Positions 27,959-37,191 are shown, numbered from the stretch's first letter. The stretch is DNA of 51,226 nt from Acidobacteriaceae bacterium (GCA_030041305.1 JASHOC010000328.1:1-51226); one strand, 5' to 3'. The notes: generated by a model not told the origin, from the letters alone. Program-made: numbers and translations.

Positions 27959-29638
27959 ATGGCCCCCTTCCCCATCGTCCTCTCGAGGACGCTCCCTCAC
28001 GTCTTTCCGTTCAAGTCCGCGCTTCGAGGAGCCATCGCGCTTCTGGCCGCGGGCTTGCTGTGCGCTCCGGCGAACGCGCAATTTCGCGCTTCGATCCAGG
28101 GCGTGGTCACCGACCCCACCGGCGCGGTCATTCCCGGCGCCACTCTGACCCTGACCAACAACGCCACCAACGAAAAGCAGGCAACCACTAGTAACGACGT
28201 GGGCGTATATAACTTCAATGCCCTTCCGCCCGGCGCATATACGCTGCTCGTGAGCCGCGCCGGCTTTACCACCAAGACCTATAACAATCTGCAAATCATT
28301 CCCGAACAGGCCAACGCCTTGAATATCCAGCTGGCGGTGAGCACGGCGCCGCAAGAAACGGTGACCGTCAACGCCGCCCAGACGCCGCTGATGGACACCG
28401 AGAACGGAGCCATCGAGGAAACGATCACTTCCAACCAGGTGCAGCACATGCCCACGTTCGGCCGTGACGTCTTCCAACTCGCGCAGCTTGCCCCGGGAAG
28501 CATTGGCGACCAGTCGCAGGGCAGCGGTGGGGGCGCCTATCAGCTGCCCGGCTCGAAAGGACCCAGCGGGCCTTCGGCCAACGGCGGCATCTTCATGACC
28601 GAAAACGCCCCGCAAACTGAGGCAAACGGGAATGAGTTTGAGAACAACAGCATCCAAATCGACGGCATCAGCACGGTCAGCGCGGTGTGGGGCGGCGCCT
28701 CGGTCGTTACACCCACTGAAGAATCCGTCGACGACGTGCACGTCCTCACGAACTCCTACGACGCCGAGTACGGCCGCTTTTCCGGCGCGCAGATTCAGGT
28801 GACCACCAAGAGCGGCACCAATCACGTACACGGCAGCGCCTTCTTCCAGCGCTGGAGCCCCGGCATGAATGCCTACCAGCGCTACAACGGGCCGAGCTTT
28901 TACAACAGCTCTTGCACCAACGCGATTACCGGCTTGCCCGGGCCTTGTACTCCCGCGCAGCGTGGCCTGCAGAAGGACACCCAGCAATTCAACCAGCTCG
29001 GTGGCAGCCTGGGCGGGCCGCTGTGGAAAAACCGCCTGTTTGCGTTCTTTGCCTATGAAGGGCAACGCAGTGGCGTCATTCCCGCCACGTCCACCGGCTG
29101 GTACGATACGTCGGCCTTCGATATGCTGGCGCCTTCGGGCAGTATCGCCTCCACCTACCTCACTTTTCCTGGCGAAGGCGTAAGCGGGACACTGATCCCG
29201 GAAACCTGCGCGGAAATCGGCCTGTCGGAGGGTGTCACCTGCGCCATGATTCCCAACCAGGGCCTCAATATCGGCACGCCGCTCACCACGCCTCTCGGCA
29301 CGCAGGACCCGAGCTGGACTGGTCCGTCCAATCCAGGCACGGGGAGCGGGCTGGGCACAACGGCCGACGTTGCCGACTACACCAGCTACAATCCCACCAC
29401 CATCACGGACGACCAGTACAGCGGGCGCGTAGACGCGGAGCTAACCAGCAACGACCGGCTCACCGGAACCATCTATTGGGTCCCGTCGAACACCACCTAC
29501 TACAACGGGCCAGTCCGGCCCATGGACCTCTGGCATCACGACGTGATCAACAACGCCTTCACCGGTATCTGGAACCACGTCCTCAATGCCAATTTCCTCA
29601 ACGAGGCCCCGCTTCAACGTGGCCGGTTGGCGCTATAA
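27959..29638 (+). CDS. TonB-dependent receptor with N-terminal carboxypeptidase-like domain, 5' part (frameshifted)
   Basis: This is an outer-membrane receptor of the Acidobacteriota Oar-like type. It starts with a signal peptide (ALLAAGLLCAPANAQ). The CarboxypepD_reg-like domain follows (ASIQGVVTDPTGAVIPGAT, AGFTTKTYNNLQI), then the plug and early barrel (YDAEYGRFSGAQIQVTTKSG, LGGSLGGPLWKNRLFAFFAY). The frame ends at 29638 soon after an apparent extra C in the CCCC run at 29607-29610; removing one C joins NEA directly to RFNVAGW of the next frame. Corrected, the protein would be about 1,195 residues, normal for the family. AAGGAG lies eight bases before the ATG. Confidence 0.88.
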   Translation: MAPFPIVLSRTLPHVFPFKSALRGAIALLAAGLLCAPANAQFRASIQGVVTDPTGAVIPGATLTLTNNATNEKQATTSNDVGVYNFNALPPGAYTLLVSRAGFTTKTYNNLQIIPEQANALNIQLAVSTAPQETVTVNAAQTPLMDTENGAIEETITSNQVQHMPTFGRDVFQLAQLAPGSIGDQSQGSGGGAYQLPGSKGPSGPSANGGIFMTENAPQTEANGNEFENNSIQIDGISTVSAVWGGASVVTPTEESVDDVHVLTNSYDAEYGRFSGAQIQVTTKSGTNHVHGSAFFQRWSPGMNAYQRYNGPSFYNSSCTNAITGLPGPCTPAQRGLQKDTQQFNQLGGSLGGPLWKNRLFAFFAYEGQRSGVIPATSTGWYDTSAFDMLAPSGSIASTYLTFPGEGVSGTLIPETCAEIGLSEGVTCAMIPNQGLNIGTPLTTPLGTQDPSWTGPSNPGTGSGLGTTADVADYTSYNPTTITDDQYSGRVDAELTSNDRLTGTIYWVPSNTTYYNGPVRPMDLWHHDVINNAFTGIWNHVLNANFLNEAPLQRGRLAL

Positions 29639-31547
29639 CGAGGTGTCCGCCAATCCCCAGGCGCCGTTCGGGCTGCCGCAGGACAGCGTCTCTACGATCG
29701 GCAGCATCACTTTACAGGATTTCGGCGCGCCGGGCCCCGGCGATTACAACCAGTGGACCTATGGGTATCGCGATGTGGCCACCAAGGTGATGGGGCGGCA
29801 CAACATCAAATTCGGCGGCGAACTGACGCGCCTTTATTATCTGAACATTCAGCCGGCCTCGGCGCGGCCCAGCTACAACTTCTTCAACATCTGGGACTTT
29901 CTCAACGACGCTCCGCAGTCGGAATCCGGCCAGTTCAACCCTGCTACGGGAACACCCTCGGCAGCCCGTCAAGACGATCGCGAGAATATTTGGGGCTTTT
30001 TTGTGCAGGACGACTATCGCGTCGCTCCCAGCTTTACGCTGAACCTGGGCCTGCGTTACAACTACTTCGGCGCGCTGTATGCCAAGCAGGGCGACATGTT
30101 CGACGTCCAGTTCGGCTCCGGAGCCGCGATGCTCACCGGCCTCTCGATGCGGCGCGGCGGCAGCGCCTGGACTCCGCAGAAACTCAATTTCGGCCCGGAG
30201 TTCGGCTTCGCCTGGAACCCCGCGGCGCTCAACAGCAAACTCGTGTTGCGTGGCGGCTTCGGCCTCAACTACAACCAGTACGAGATCGCGCTCTCGTCCA
30301 ACAATTACTCCAATCCGGGGATCACCATCCCGGCCAACTTCACCATCCCGACGCCCGCCTCTCCTCCCAATCCGGGCATTCTCTACGCCACCGCCACCAA
30401 TGTGCACTCGCTCTACGGGTACCCGTCCAATCCGGCGGTCATCACCACGGGCGCAACTGCGTTCGGCCCCAACGGCCTTCCCACCACCGGCACGACCACC
30501 CTCACCGCCTTCCCGCAGAACATGGCCACCGAGTATTTGGAGCATTTCTCCCTTGAAACCGAATACAACGCAGGCTTCCGAAACGTCGTGTCGCTGGGCT
30601 ACTCAGCCAGCCTCTCCCGGCACACGTTGTTCCAGTACGACGAAAATGCCGTCGCCTCCGTGCACTCCATCCCGCTGAATCCGAGCGTCGATGGCCTTCT
30701 CGTCATCGGCAATAACGGCTCGGCCAATTACAACTCGATGATTGCAACGGTGCGCCACCAGATGGATCACGGGTTCCAAGTGGAGGCCGATTTCAACTGG
30801 GCAAAGAGTCTTGACACCAGCTCGGCGCCCTACGTGTTTCAGGATTATCCGTATGATCCCGGGCTCTCCTACGGGCCGTCGGATTACAACGTGGGAAAAC
30901 TGTTCAAGATCTTCGGCATGTGGCAGCCGGTGTTCTTCCACGGCGGCCACTCCTGGGCAGAAAAGATCGTGGGCGGCTGGAACCTCAGCGGCGACTTTAA
31001 TATTCATACGGGATTCCCGTGGACGCCCACCTACCCGCTACCAGGCAATCTCTACTCCGCCGGCGGCACCATCTACGGCAACATTTACAGCTCGCTGCTG
31101 CCTTCGGCTTACCTCGGCGGCGCGGGACACAACACCAGCAACTCTGCGTACAAATCCGGTCCGGGCGTGGGCAATGGCGTCAACGTCAACTTCCCCAACG
31201 CCGCCACGGCGACAGGCACAGCCTATTTCGCGCCTCCTACCTACACGTTGGGACCGGCCTTCCCGGCCACCGGCGGCGCCACGCCGCAACCGCCAGGTAT
31301 TGATCGCAACTCCTTGCAGGGTCCAGGCTATAAAGCAGTGAACGCCACGCTGAGCAAGACCTTCGGGATGCCGAAGTTGCGCGAGGGCGCCGGGCTCGAG
31401 ATCCGCGCCGACGCCTTCAATTTGTTTAATAACCTGGACTTTGACCCCACGAGCGTCTCCAACACCATCACGAATACGAACTTTGGCCAGGCGACTTCGG
31501 CGCTCGGCGGGCGCATCATGACCCTCCAGGCCAATTTCAACTTCTAA
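29586..31547 (+). CDS. TonB-dependent receptor, 3' part (barrel, after the frameshift)
   Basis: This is the continuation of the same receptor in the +1-shifted frame; genuine sequence begins near 29611 (RFNVAGWRYNEVSANP). It carries the C-terminal beta-barrel: FGGELTRLYYLNIQPAS, FFVQDDYRVAPSFTLNLGLR, the typical ADFNWAKSLDTSS strand and the final strand LQANFNF with a terminal Phe, as expected for barrel insertion. The ATG at 29586 lies upstream of the junction and has no good ribosome-binding site, so independent expression is unlikely. The cargo is unknown; the GH39 gene after it suggests a sugar. Confidence 0.85.
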   Translation: MPISSTRPRFNVAGWRYNEVSANPQAPFGLPQDSVSTIGSITLQDFGAPGPGDYNQWTYGYRDVATKVMGRHNIKFGGELTRLYYLNIQPASARPSYNFFNIWDFLNDAPQSESGQFNPATGTPSAARQDDRENIWGFFVQDDYRVAPSFTLNLGLRYNYFGALYAKQGDMFDVQFGSGAAMLTGLSMRRGGSAWTPQKLNFGPEFGFAWNPAALNSKLVLRGGFGLNYNQYEIALSSNNYSNPGITIPANFTIPTPASPPNPGILYATATNVHSLYGYPSNPAVITTGATAFGPNGLPTTGTTTLTAFPQNMATEYLEHFSLETEYNAGFRNVVSLGYSASLSRHTLFQYDENAVASVHSIPLNPSVDGLLVIGNNGSANYNSMIATVRHQMDHGFQVEADFNWAKSLDTSSAPYVFQDYPYDPGLSYGPSDYNVGKLFKIFGMWQPVFFHGGHSWAEKIVGGWNLSGDFNIHTGFPWTPTYPLPGNLYSAGGTIYGNIYSSLLPSAYLGGAGHNTSNSAYKSGPGVGNGVNVNFPNAATATGTAYFAPPTYTLGPAFPATGGATPQPPGIDRNSLQGPGYKAVNATLSKTFGMPKLREGAGLEIRADAFNLFNNLDFDPTSVSNTITNTNFGQATSALGGRIMTLQANFNF

Positions 31548-31561
31548 CCGCTTCCCTTCTC

Positions 31562-31605
31562 CGCGCGGCGAATCTCTCCTGGTTCGCCGCGCGCTTTCCT
31601 CTTTT
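31562..31605 (+). terminator. Rho-independent terminator after the TonB-dependent receptor
   Basis: An 11-bp perfect stem (CGCGCGGCGAA at 31562-31572 with TTCGCCGCGCG at 31583-31593) has a 10-base loop and is followed by the T-rich CTTTCCTCTTTT. It ends near the start of the GH39 frame. Confidence 0.75.
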
Positions 31606-33130
31606 GCTACATTCCTCTTTGCATAGGAGGCCCGCTACGCCTCGCAAATTGCTCCTGCTCGTTTTTTTCTTGGCGTCGCCATCCGCAACTGGTGCATTCG
31701 CGCAGCAGCAGAGCATCGACATTGACGCGACAGCCTCCACCACCCCCTTTCCGCATTTCTGGGAACAGATGTTCGGCTCCGGCCATGCCAACCTGGCCAT
31801 GCGCGAGAGCTATCGCAACGATATGCGCGCGGTGAAAAAAGTAGCCGATTTCGACTACGTGCGCTTTCACGGCATCCTCGACGACGAAAATGCTGTCTAC
31901 GCGCTCGACGACCACGGCAGTCCCGTGTACGACTTCGCCTATGTGGACGAAATCTACGACGGGCTGCTCAAAAACGGTGTGCGGCCCTTCGTCGAGATCA
32001 GCTTCATGCCCCGGGAACTCGCCTTCAATCCATACGATCTGCACGTCTTCTGGTATCACCCCAACGTGTCGCCGCCCAAAAGCCCCGCCCTCTGGGACGA
32101 TCTGATAAAGCATTTCGCCCAGCATCTGGTCGATCGCTACGGGATTGACGAAGTTGCGCAGTGGTATTTCGAAGTCTGGAACGAGCCCAACATCGACTTC
32201 TGGGGAGGCATTCCGCGCCAACAGTCGTATTTCGAGCTCTACGCGCACACTGCCCGCGACCTCAAGAGCGTGAGCCCGCGTTTACGCGTTGGCGGACCAG
32301 CCACGGCCGCCACAGCGTGGATTCCGGCTTTCCTCAAGTTCACCGCAGACAATCGCGTTCCCGTGGATTTTGTCTCCACCCATGCCTACGCCGACGACAC
32401 CGTCGAAAATCTCTTCGGCTCCAGTCAGCCGGTTCCCATGGATGATCGCGTGTGCCGCGCTGTAGCCAAGGTCCGCAGCCAGATCGACTCTTCCGCCACG
32501 CCGAACCTTCCTTTGTTCCTCACCGAGTGGAACGTGCAAGGAATGCTGCAGGCGCGCGACACCATCTTCGTGGGCCCGGCCCTCGCCAATACCGTGCGTG
32601 AGTGCGACGGCCTGGTCAACATGATGTCCTTTTGGACCTTCTCCGATGTCTTTGAGGAAGGCGGCCCGCTTCCCCGTCCCTTCATCGGCATGTTTGGGCT
32701 ACGCGCCAAAGGCGGCATCGACAAGCCCAGCTATTACGCGTACGGGCTGTTGCATCAGCTTGGTGATCGCAGGCTCGCCAACCGCGCCGACGACCTGATC
32801 GTCACCAAGACCGCCCGCGGCGCGCTCGCCATCGCCGCCTGGAATCTCGTTGACCCCGGCCAACAGGGCGAGGAAAAAACCATCCGCCTGACCTTTACCC
32901 ACCTGTCCGCGGATGCGCGTGTCAGCATACAGCAGATCGACCGGAACCACGGCAATGTATTAAAGGCTAATGCGGCCATGGGCTCGCCCGTCGATCCTAC
33001 GCCCACGCAGGTCGAGCAGTTGAATCGCGCCTCTGCGCTTCCGCCGCCTGACCAAACCCGCCTCAAGGCGGCAAGCCTCGAGCTGCGCCTCACGCCCAAC
33101 ACCCTGGCCCTCGTGGACGTCGGCCCATAA
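31604..33130 (+). CDS. Secreted GH39 family glycosidase (beta-xylosidase-like)
   Basis: This enzyme of about 500 residues cleaves beta-linked sugars by a retaining mechanism. The acid/base Glu is in YFEVWNEPNIDFWGG near residue 194 and the nucleophile Glu in LFLTEWNVQG near 308, both GH39 hallmarks. The boundary given is the first permissible in-frame codon (TTG). The best translation signal points elsewhere: AGGAGG at 31625-31630 is followed after six bases by ACG at 31637, which would start PRKLLLLVFFLASPSATG, a proper signal peptide. A TTG at 31652 is too far from that site. Xylosidase is the usual activity; alpha-iduronidase-type relatives exist. Confidence 0.87.
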   Translation: MLHSSLHRRPATPRKLLLLVFFLASPSATGAFAQQQSIDIDATASTTPFPHFWEQMFGSGHANLAMRESYRNDMRAVKKVADFDYVRFHGILDDENAVYALDDHGSPVYDFAYVDEIYDGLLKNGVRPFVEISFMPRELAFNPYDLHVFWYHPNVSPPKSPALWDDLIKHFAQHLVDRYGIDEVAQWYFEVWNEPNIDFWGGIPRQQSYFELYAHTARDLKSVSPRLRVGGPATAATAWIPAFLKFTADNRVPVDFVSTHAYADDTVENLFGSSQPVPMDDRVCRAVAKVRSQIDSSATPNLPLFLTEWNVQGMLQARDTIFVGPALANTVRECDGLVNMMSFWTFSDVFEEGGPLPRPFIGMFGLRAKGGIDKPSYYAYGLLHQLGDRRLANRADDLIVTKTARGALAIAAWNLVDPGQQGEEKTIRLTFTHLSADARVSIQQIDRNHGNVLKANAAMGSPVDPTPTQVEQLNRASALPPPDQTRLKAASLELRLTPNTLALVDVGP

Positions 33131-33324
33131 GGCAACGAAGCGCACCGCGCCGGAGGCGCAACGTTTGTTAGCCCCGCGCTTTCAGCGTGGGGAATATGTG
33201 CATTCAATTGTGGTCCGGAGTCCCGTCGGGACGGCGCTGGACAGGGGGCGTCCCGCTTGAAACACGCAGAGATTCATCCAGTGCCCACTCCTGAAAGGAC
33301 AAACCTCTACGCTCTGGAACAGGT
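33131..33324. repeat. Cluster of short palindromes
   Basis: CCCCGCGCT (33172-33180) pairs with AGCGTGGGG (33184-33192) with one wobble pair, and GTCCC/GGGAC at 33220-33232 forms a second small palindrome. This lies between the convergent GH39 gene and a small hypothetical gene. It resembles dispersed hairpin repeats and has no terminator T-run. Confidence 0.45.
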
Positions 33325-33687
33325 CTAGAAGTAGAGTCTTTCGTGGTCGTCGGGCGAAATGGCCGGCATCATGCTTCGCGGCACTTTCACCGTGCGCTCC
33401 ACTTCTTTCTGGGCGTCCATGGCCTTCTGCACTCCAAAGCGCATCGCGATGGCGTCGATCTTCTCGAAGTAGAGCGCGTGCAGATGTTCAAGCTCCATGT
33501 GCAGTTCAGCGCGGCATTCCGGATCCACGCTTTTCGACGACTCCCAACGCGCGGCCAGAACGATAAGGAAGCGCAAGCCCCCCAGTTCGTCGCGACTGGC
33601 GGCTAGAGTCGCCTTTTCGAGCTCGGGTTCGGGGTCGGGGTCGGAATCGAGGCCGACCCAATTCGCGTCCAAAATGGCTGTAAACAC
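33325..33687 (-). CDS. Hypothetical 120-residue protein
   Basis: I do not recognise this protein. It is acidic, with a DPDPEPE stretch near residue 17, and mainly helical in the C-terminal two-thirds (ELHMELEHLHALYFEKIDAI). It has no signal peptide or membrane helix. It starts at GTG 33687 with AGGAGGA five bases ahead, a strong ribosome-binding site that supports a real gene. It lies between the palindrome cluster and the second 118-bp element and is convergent with GH39. Confidence 0.65.
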   Translation of the reverse strand: MFTAILDANWVGLDSDPDPEPELEKATLAASRDELGGLRFLIVLAARWESSKSVDPECRAELHMELEHLHALYFEKIDAIAMRFGVQKAMDAQKEVERTVKVPRSMMPAISPDDHERLYF

Positions 33688-33970
33688 AGCAGTCCTCCTT
33701 CCGAGCGCTTCTCCCCTAACCGCTGCCTGGTGGCTGCGCGCGGAAGCGCCGGAAGTTTAAACCGGGGTTTGCAGCGAAACTTTGAGACCGTGGCTTCTTG
33801 GGACGCCTGCGTCGGTTTCGCCTTTGGGCCCAGGTGAATCCCCATCTTTCACTGGATTCTGGTCCTAGTCTGCGGCGACATTTCCCGTGACGCTGTGAGC
33901 TAAATCACTCAACCTGATCCGCAGTCCATGAAGGGCATCGCCGCTGCGGCGCGAATCTGTTTTCGTTGCC

Positions 33971-34088
33971 TATAGCGGTTCTCCAATTGGTGTAGAGCAG
34001 AACCTCGAACGTTGAGTGGCGTTTTTCCCAAGAAAACGCCACCTGGCACGCCCCTCAAAACTCCACGGGAATTGGAGAACCGCCGTAA
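33971..34088. mobile_element. 118-bp MITE-like element, copy 2
   Basis: This copy is identical and in the same orientation to the element at 27634-27751. Its terminal inverted repeats are at 33975-33988 and 34070-34083. The outer flanks of the two copies are unrelated, which fits separate insertions of one element. Confidence 0.8.
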
Positions 34089-34372
34089 CTTGGCGGCGAA
34101 ACGGAACACGCGTTTCATGGGCGCCGCGGGAAACCGGCGTTGTGATTACGGGAGATCGATGGGTGTTTGCTGCGCTTCACGCGTTGGTTCGCGTCGTTCG
34201 TGAAAAAAGAAAGGAAAAAAAAAGGAAAAAGCAGCTCACATTGAGCCTGCACACCGCAATAGAGCGGCGACGTCACCCCGAAAGGCGAATCAATTTTCTT
34301 GATCGGCAGCAAGAGACTGTCGGCAGAAAACCGCCCGTAAACGGCCTCTCTCGATTCGTCAAGTCGAAAGTC

Positions 34373-34531
34373 TGCATCAGTAAGAAAACAAAGCGCTTCC
34401 GATCACCGGTTATTTTTCCATTCCGTGCATAATAATGCCATGCGCCGTTATAGGCATAATTGGCAGCCGTAAAACGGCCCTTTGTGGAGCTTGATATATG
34501 CATATAAACCCTTTGTTTTCTTATTCCTGCA
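34373..34531. repeat. Inverted repeat TAAGAAAACAAAG with outer TGCA
   Basis: TAAGAAAACAAAG at 34381-34393 is the exact reverse complement of 34511-34523, and TGCA flanks each arm at four bases' distance. The region is more AT-rich than its surroundings. It may be part of a small mobile or structured element. Confidence 0.4.
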
Positions 34532-34630
34532 AGCAAATCGTTTATTTTTCACTCTTAGCTCGATTTCAGGTCCATAACCTACTGAAACAATGGAACTTAT
34601 TGCCAGATTGGGGGGAGTGGGGGGGGCGCC
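34532..34630 (-). repeat. Diverged stem-loop element, copy A
   Basis: Read on the minus strand from about 34617, this matches 48498-48554 on the plus strand at 42 of 57 ungapped positions, starting at CTCCCCCCA and ending at GAAATCG. Both copies can form a stem beginning TTTCA/C and ending GAAA. A C-rich run precedes both. Confidence 0.5.
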
Positions 34631-34749
34631 AGGAGCCAAATTAGCTAAAATTCTCCCTCTGCCGAGTTCCTACCCATCGAGCCCAGCCGTCATTCCCAAG
34701 ATCGCAGCCTTCAATTCAAATCCCCGAGACACCACGGAAGGAGAAGGCT

Positions 34750-36474
34750 CTAAACCCGATGTTCGCAGCCAGAATCGCGCTCGTTCACCAAGAGCCAGTA
34801 CTGAAAGCCGTCGACAATCGCCATCAGCGCCGCCTGATTCAGGTCGCTGCTCACGCCCGCCGTGATCCACGGCTCCTGGCCGTCGGCGTTGAAGCTCACC
34901 GTCACCCGCACATGGGCTGCCGAGTCGTGCGCCACCACATCGAGCGCCGTTACCGTAAAGGTGCCGAGGCGCATCGCGGCAATGGCCGGGTACCACTTTT
35001 CGAGTTCCTTGCGCATGGCCTTGGTCAATGCGTCTACAGGCCCGGCGCCCTCGGCGCGCGTGGTGGCCACAGTCGAGTCGCCGATAGTGAGGGTCATAAA
35101 TGCCTGCACAAAGCGGCTGCCGATCTCGTCCGACTCGTCGAAGACACGCCAGCTTTTGATCGTGAACCAATTGCGCAGCGTCCCGAGCACTCGCATGCAC
35201 GCGAGGCGGAACGAGACCTCGCTGGCCGTGAATCCACCGCCCTCAATCATCGCCAGGTTGGCGTCCATCAGCGCCTGCGCCTGGGTCGCGTCGAGGGACT
35301 CGCCCAGCGTATCCGAAAGCGCCATGATGTTGGCGCGGCCCGATTGCGCGTTCACGCCGATCGTGGGATTGGCGCCCACCCGCGCCGGATCGCACCAGAG
35401 ATACGCCCCCGGGTTTTTGCGCTCGCTGCTCCCGTGCATGCCCGCCCAGGTGCCAAACGCCCCCGGCCCCACAATGGGCGCGCCATGCGGAGCTTCGAGC
35501 CCGAATGCTGCGTAGGCCGAGTGCGCCAGGCCGGTGAGCCCGGCCAGTGCCTGCGGCGCAACAAACTCCGCCTCACCGCGCAACTGCATGGCGCCGATGA
35601 CCGTGGTGAGATTGACGTTTCCGCAGCGCTCGCCCGTGCCGATGAGCGTACCCTGCACCTGCATCGCTCCGGCCATAACGGCCGCGCGTGTGTTGGCCAC
35701 GCCGAGGCCGCGATCGGTATGGCCGTGGAAGGCAAAATTCGCTTTCGGATACCGTCGGGTCAAGCCGCCGATGACGTGGGCAACCTCCTCCGGGCTCGCG
35801 CCGCCTGTCGTGTCGCACACCACGATGCGGCTGACGCCCTGGCGCACACACCGATCGGCCAGTTGATGGAAATAGTCAAGGCTCTGCTCGGCGAACCCGC
35901 GATCGCATGGGGCCCCGTTTTCACGCCTGCTGCACGCCGCATCCATGGCATGCTCGAGATCGACAAAAACTTCCAGCCCATGGTCCTGCAGGCAGGCAAC
36001 GGTTTCCCACACCATGCGCAGATTCTCTTCCGGCGTGGTCTCCAGCGATTTTTCTACGTCGAGCAGCCGCGATTTGACAACGACAGTGGCGATGGCGACG
36101 CGCCTCTGGTGCCGAAGGATGAACTGCACGTCGGGCCAATCTTCCACCCGCGCGCCACGTCCGCGCGTGCGGCCGAAAAGCGCCAGCTTCATGGCTCCCG
36201 TGTCCACCGCTTCGAGCGCGCTGGTTAACTCATCCGCAAACTGAGTGGCCCCGGCAAAGCCAATTTCTGCGTAATGCACTCCGAATGCCGCCATGTGCTT
36301 GAGCAGCGCCACGGCGTTGGGCACGGAGATTTCGAGGTTCGGCTGCTGCAAGCCGTCTCGCAGGCTAGTGTCGTACACCTCGATTCGTCGGGTTGTTTCT
36401 TCCAGTGTGCTTTGCATGGTGTGCAACGAAGTTTCCGGCGCGTTGTTTCGGCCGGAACGGGACTTCCATTCCAT
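34750..36474 (-). CDS. cimA: Citramalate synthase
   Basis: This enzyme condenses pyruvate with acetyl-CoA to give (R)-citramalate, the threonine-independent route to isoleucine. The 574 residues include the DRE-TIM catalytic start (IEVYDTSLRDGLQQPN), metal-binding FHGHTDRGLGVANTRAAV, the GTGERCGNVNL motif, and a C-terminal regulatory domain (from about residue 430) as in CimA/2-isopropylmalate synthase. The related homocitrate and 2-isopropylmalate synthases are less likely because of the TSLRDG motif and overall layout. The start at 36474 gives a 19-residue extension; MQSTLEETTRR at 36417 is an alternative, and neither has a strong ribosome-binding site. It lies 39 bases after hisA. Confidence 0.88.
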   Translation of the reverse strand: MEWKSRSGRNNAPETSLHTMQSTLEETTRRIEVYDTSLRDGLQQPNLEISVPNAVALLKHMAAFGVHYAEIGFAGATQFADELTSALEAVDTGAMKLALFGRTRGRGARVEDWPDVQFILRHQRRVAIATVVVKSRLLDVEKSLETTPEENLRMVWETVACLQDHGLEVFVDLEHAMDAACSRRENGAPCDRGFAEQSLDYFHQLADRCVRQGVSRIVVCDTTGGASPEEVAHVIGGLTRRYPKANFAFHGHTDRGLGVANTRAAVMAGAMQVQGTLIGTGERCGNVNLTTVIGAMQLRGEAEFVAPQALAGLTGLAHSAYAAFGLEAPHGAPIVGPGAFGTWAGMHGSSERKNPGAYLWCDPARVGANPTIGVNAQSGRANIMALSDTLGESLDATQAQALMDANLAMIEGGGFTASEVSFRLACMRVLGTLRNWFTIKSWRVFDESDEIGSRFVQAFMTLTIGDSTVATTRAEGAGPVDALTKAMRKELEKWYPAIAAMRLGTFTVTALDVVAHDSAAHVRVTVSFNADGQEPWITAGVSSDLNQAALMAIVDGFQYWLLVNERDSGCEHRV

Positions 36475-36513
36475 GATAAATTCCGGTGGCAGCGTGATTG
36501 CGGCTGGCCGGAG

Positions 36514-37191
36514 TCAGACCGCAATGAGATGGGTGTACACCGCCATGCCCACAACAGCATCGGCTCCCACGGCGCCGAGCATATCGATCTCCTGCAGGCT
36601 GCGAACCCCGCCGCCCACGATGAGCTGGCGTGCGGTGAGTCTCCGCAGGTGCCTGGCGACCTCAATGGGAAATCCCTCCATCTTCCCTTCCCCATCGACG
36701 TGCGTGTAAAGAAACGCCGTGGCATAGGGCTCAAGCAGCGGAATCGCCGCATCTGGCGTGAGCGCCACTTGCGCCTTCCATCCTTTGACAGCGATCCAGC
36801 CGTTCTTTGTGTCAATGCTGGCAACCACGCGGTCCTCGCCGACGACCTCGGCGAGCTTCGCAGCAAATTCGGTGTGGACCTCGCCAGCGTCGGAGAAGAG
36901 TGCGGAACCGACGATGACGCGTTTGGCCCCGGCATCGAGAACCTGACGCGCACGTTCAATAGAGCGGATGCCCCCGCCTACCTGGCAGGGTAGCCGCGTG
37001 GCGACTTGGGCGATGAGAGTGGAGTTATCGCCCTGACCCATGGCCGCATCGAGATCGATGAGTTGCACGAGGGGAAACCGTGCGAATTTTTCGATCCAGT
37101 AATCGAAGTCATCGAACGCGAGGCGGAGCCTTTCGCCCTGTACAAGCTGCACGATGCGGCCGCCCATCAAGTCAATGGACGGGATCAGCAT
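36514..37191 (-). CDS. hisA: Phosphoribosylformimino-5-aminoimidazole carboxamide ribotide isomerase
   Basis: HisA carries out the Amadori isomerisation that gives PRFAR, the substrate of HisFH. The 225-residue TIM barrel has [17 protein letters not shown] with the N-terminal Asp, [23 protein letters not shown] with the second catalytic Asp, and the C-terminal phosphate site [13 protein letters not shown]. It is slightly shorter than the usual 240-245 residues. It overlaps hisF by seven bases. Confidence 0.94.
   Translation of the reverse strand: MLIPSIDLMGGRIVQLVQGERLRLAFDDFDYWIEKFARFPLVQLIDLDAAMGQGDNSTLIAQVATRLPCQVGGGIRSIERARQVLDAGAKRVIVGSALFSDAGEVHTEFAAKLAEVVGEDRVVASIDTKNGWIAVKGWKAQVALTPDAAIPLLEPYATAFLYTHVDGEGKMEGFPIEVARHLRRLTARQLIVGGGVRSLQEIDMLGAVGADAVVGMAVYTHLIAV

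Larger units (their letters stand above)
33688..34749. other. Long intergenic region, no convincing gene
   Basis: These 1,062 bases contain copy 2 of the 118-bp element, a purine-rich tract near 34203-34235, and a lower-GC stretch (34290-34600) with a 21-base imperfect inverted repeat (34373-34393 with 34511-34531). They also contain one copy of a diverged stem-loop element (34532-34630). Short ORFs here have no motif and no ribosome-binding site. Confidence 0.55.

Noticed and set aside
34203..34235. Purine-rich A/G tract
   Set aside because: It is simple sequence without flanking repeats or gene; nothing beyond composition supports a function.
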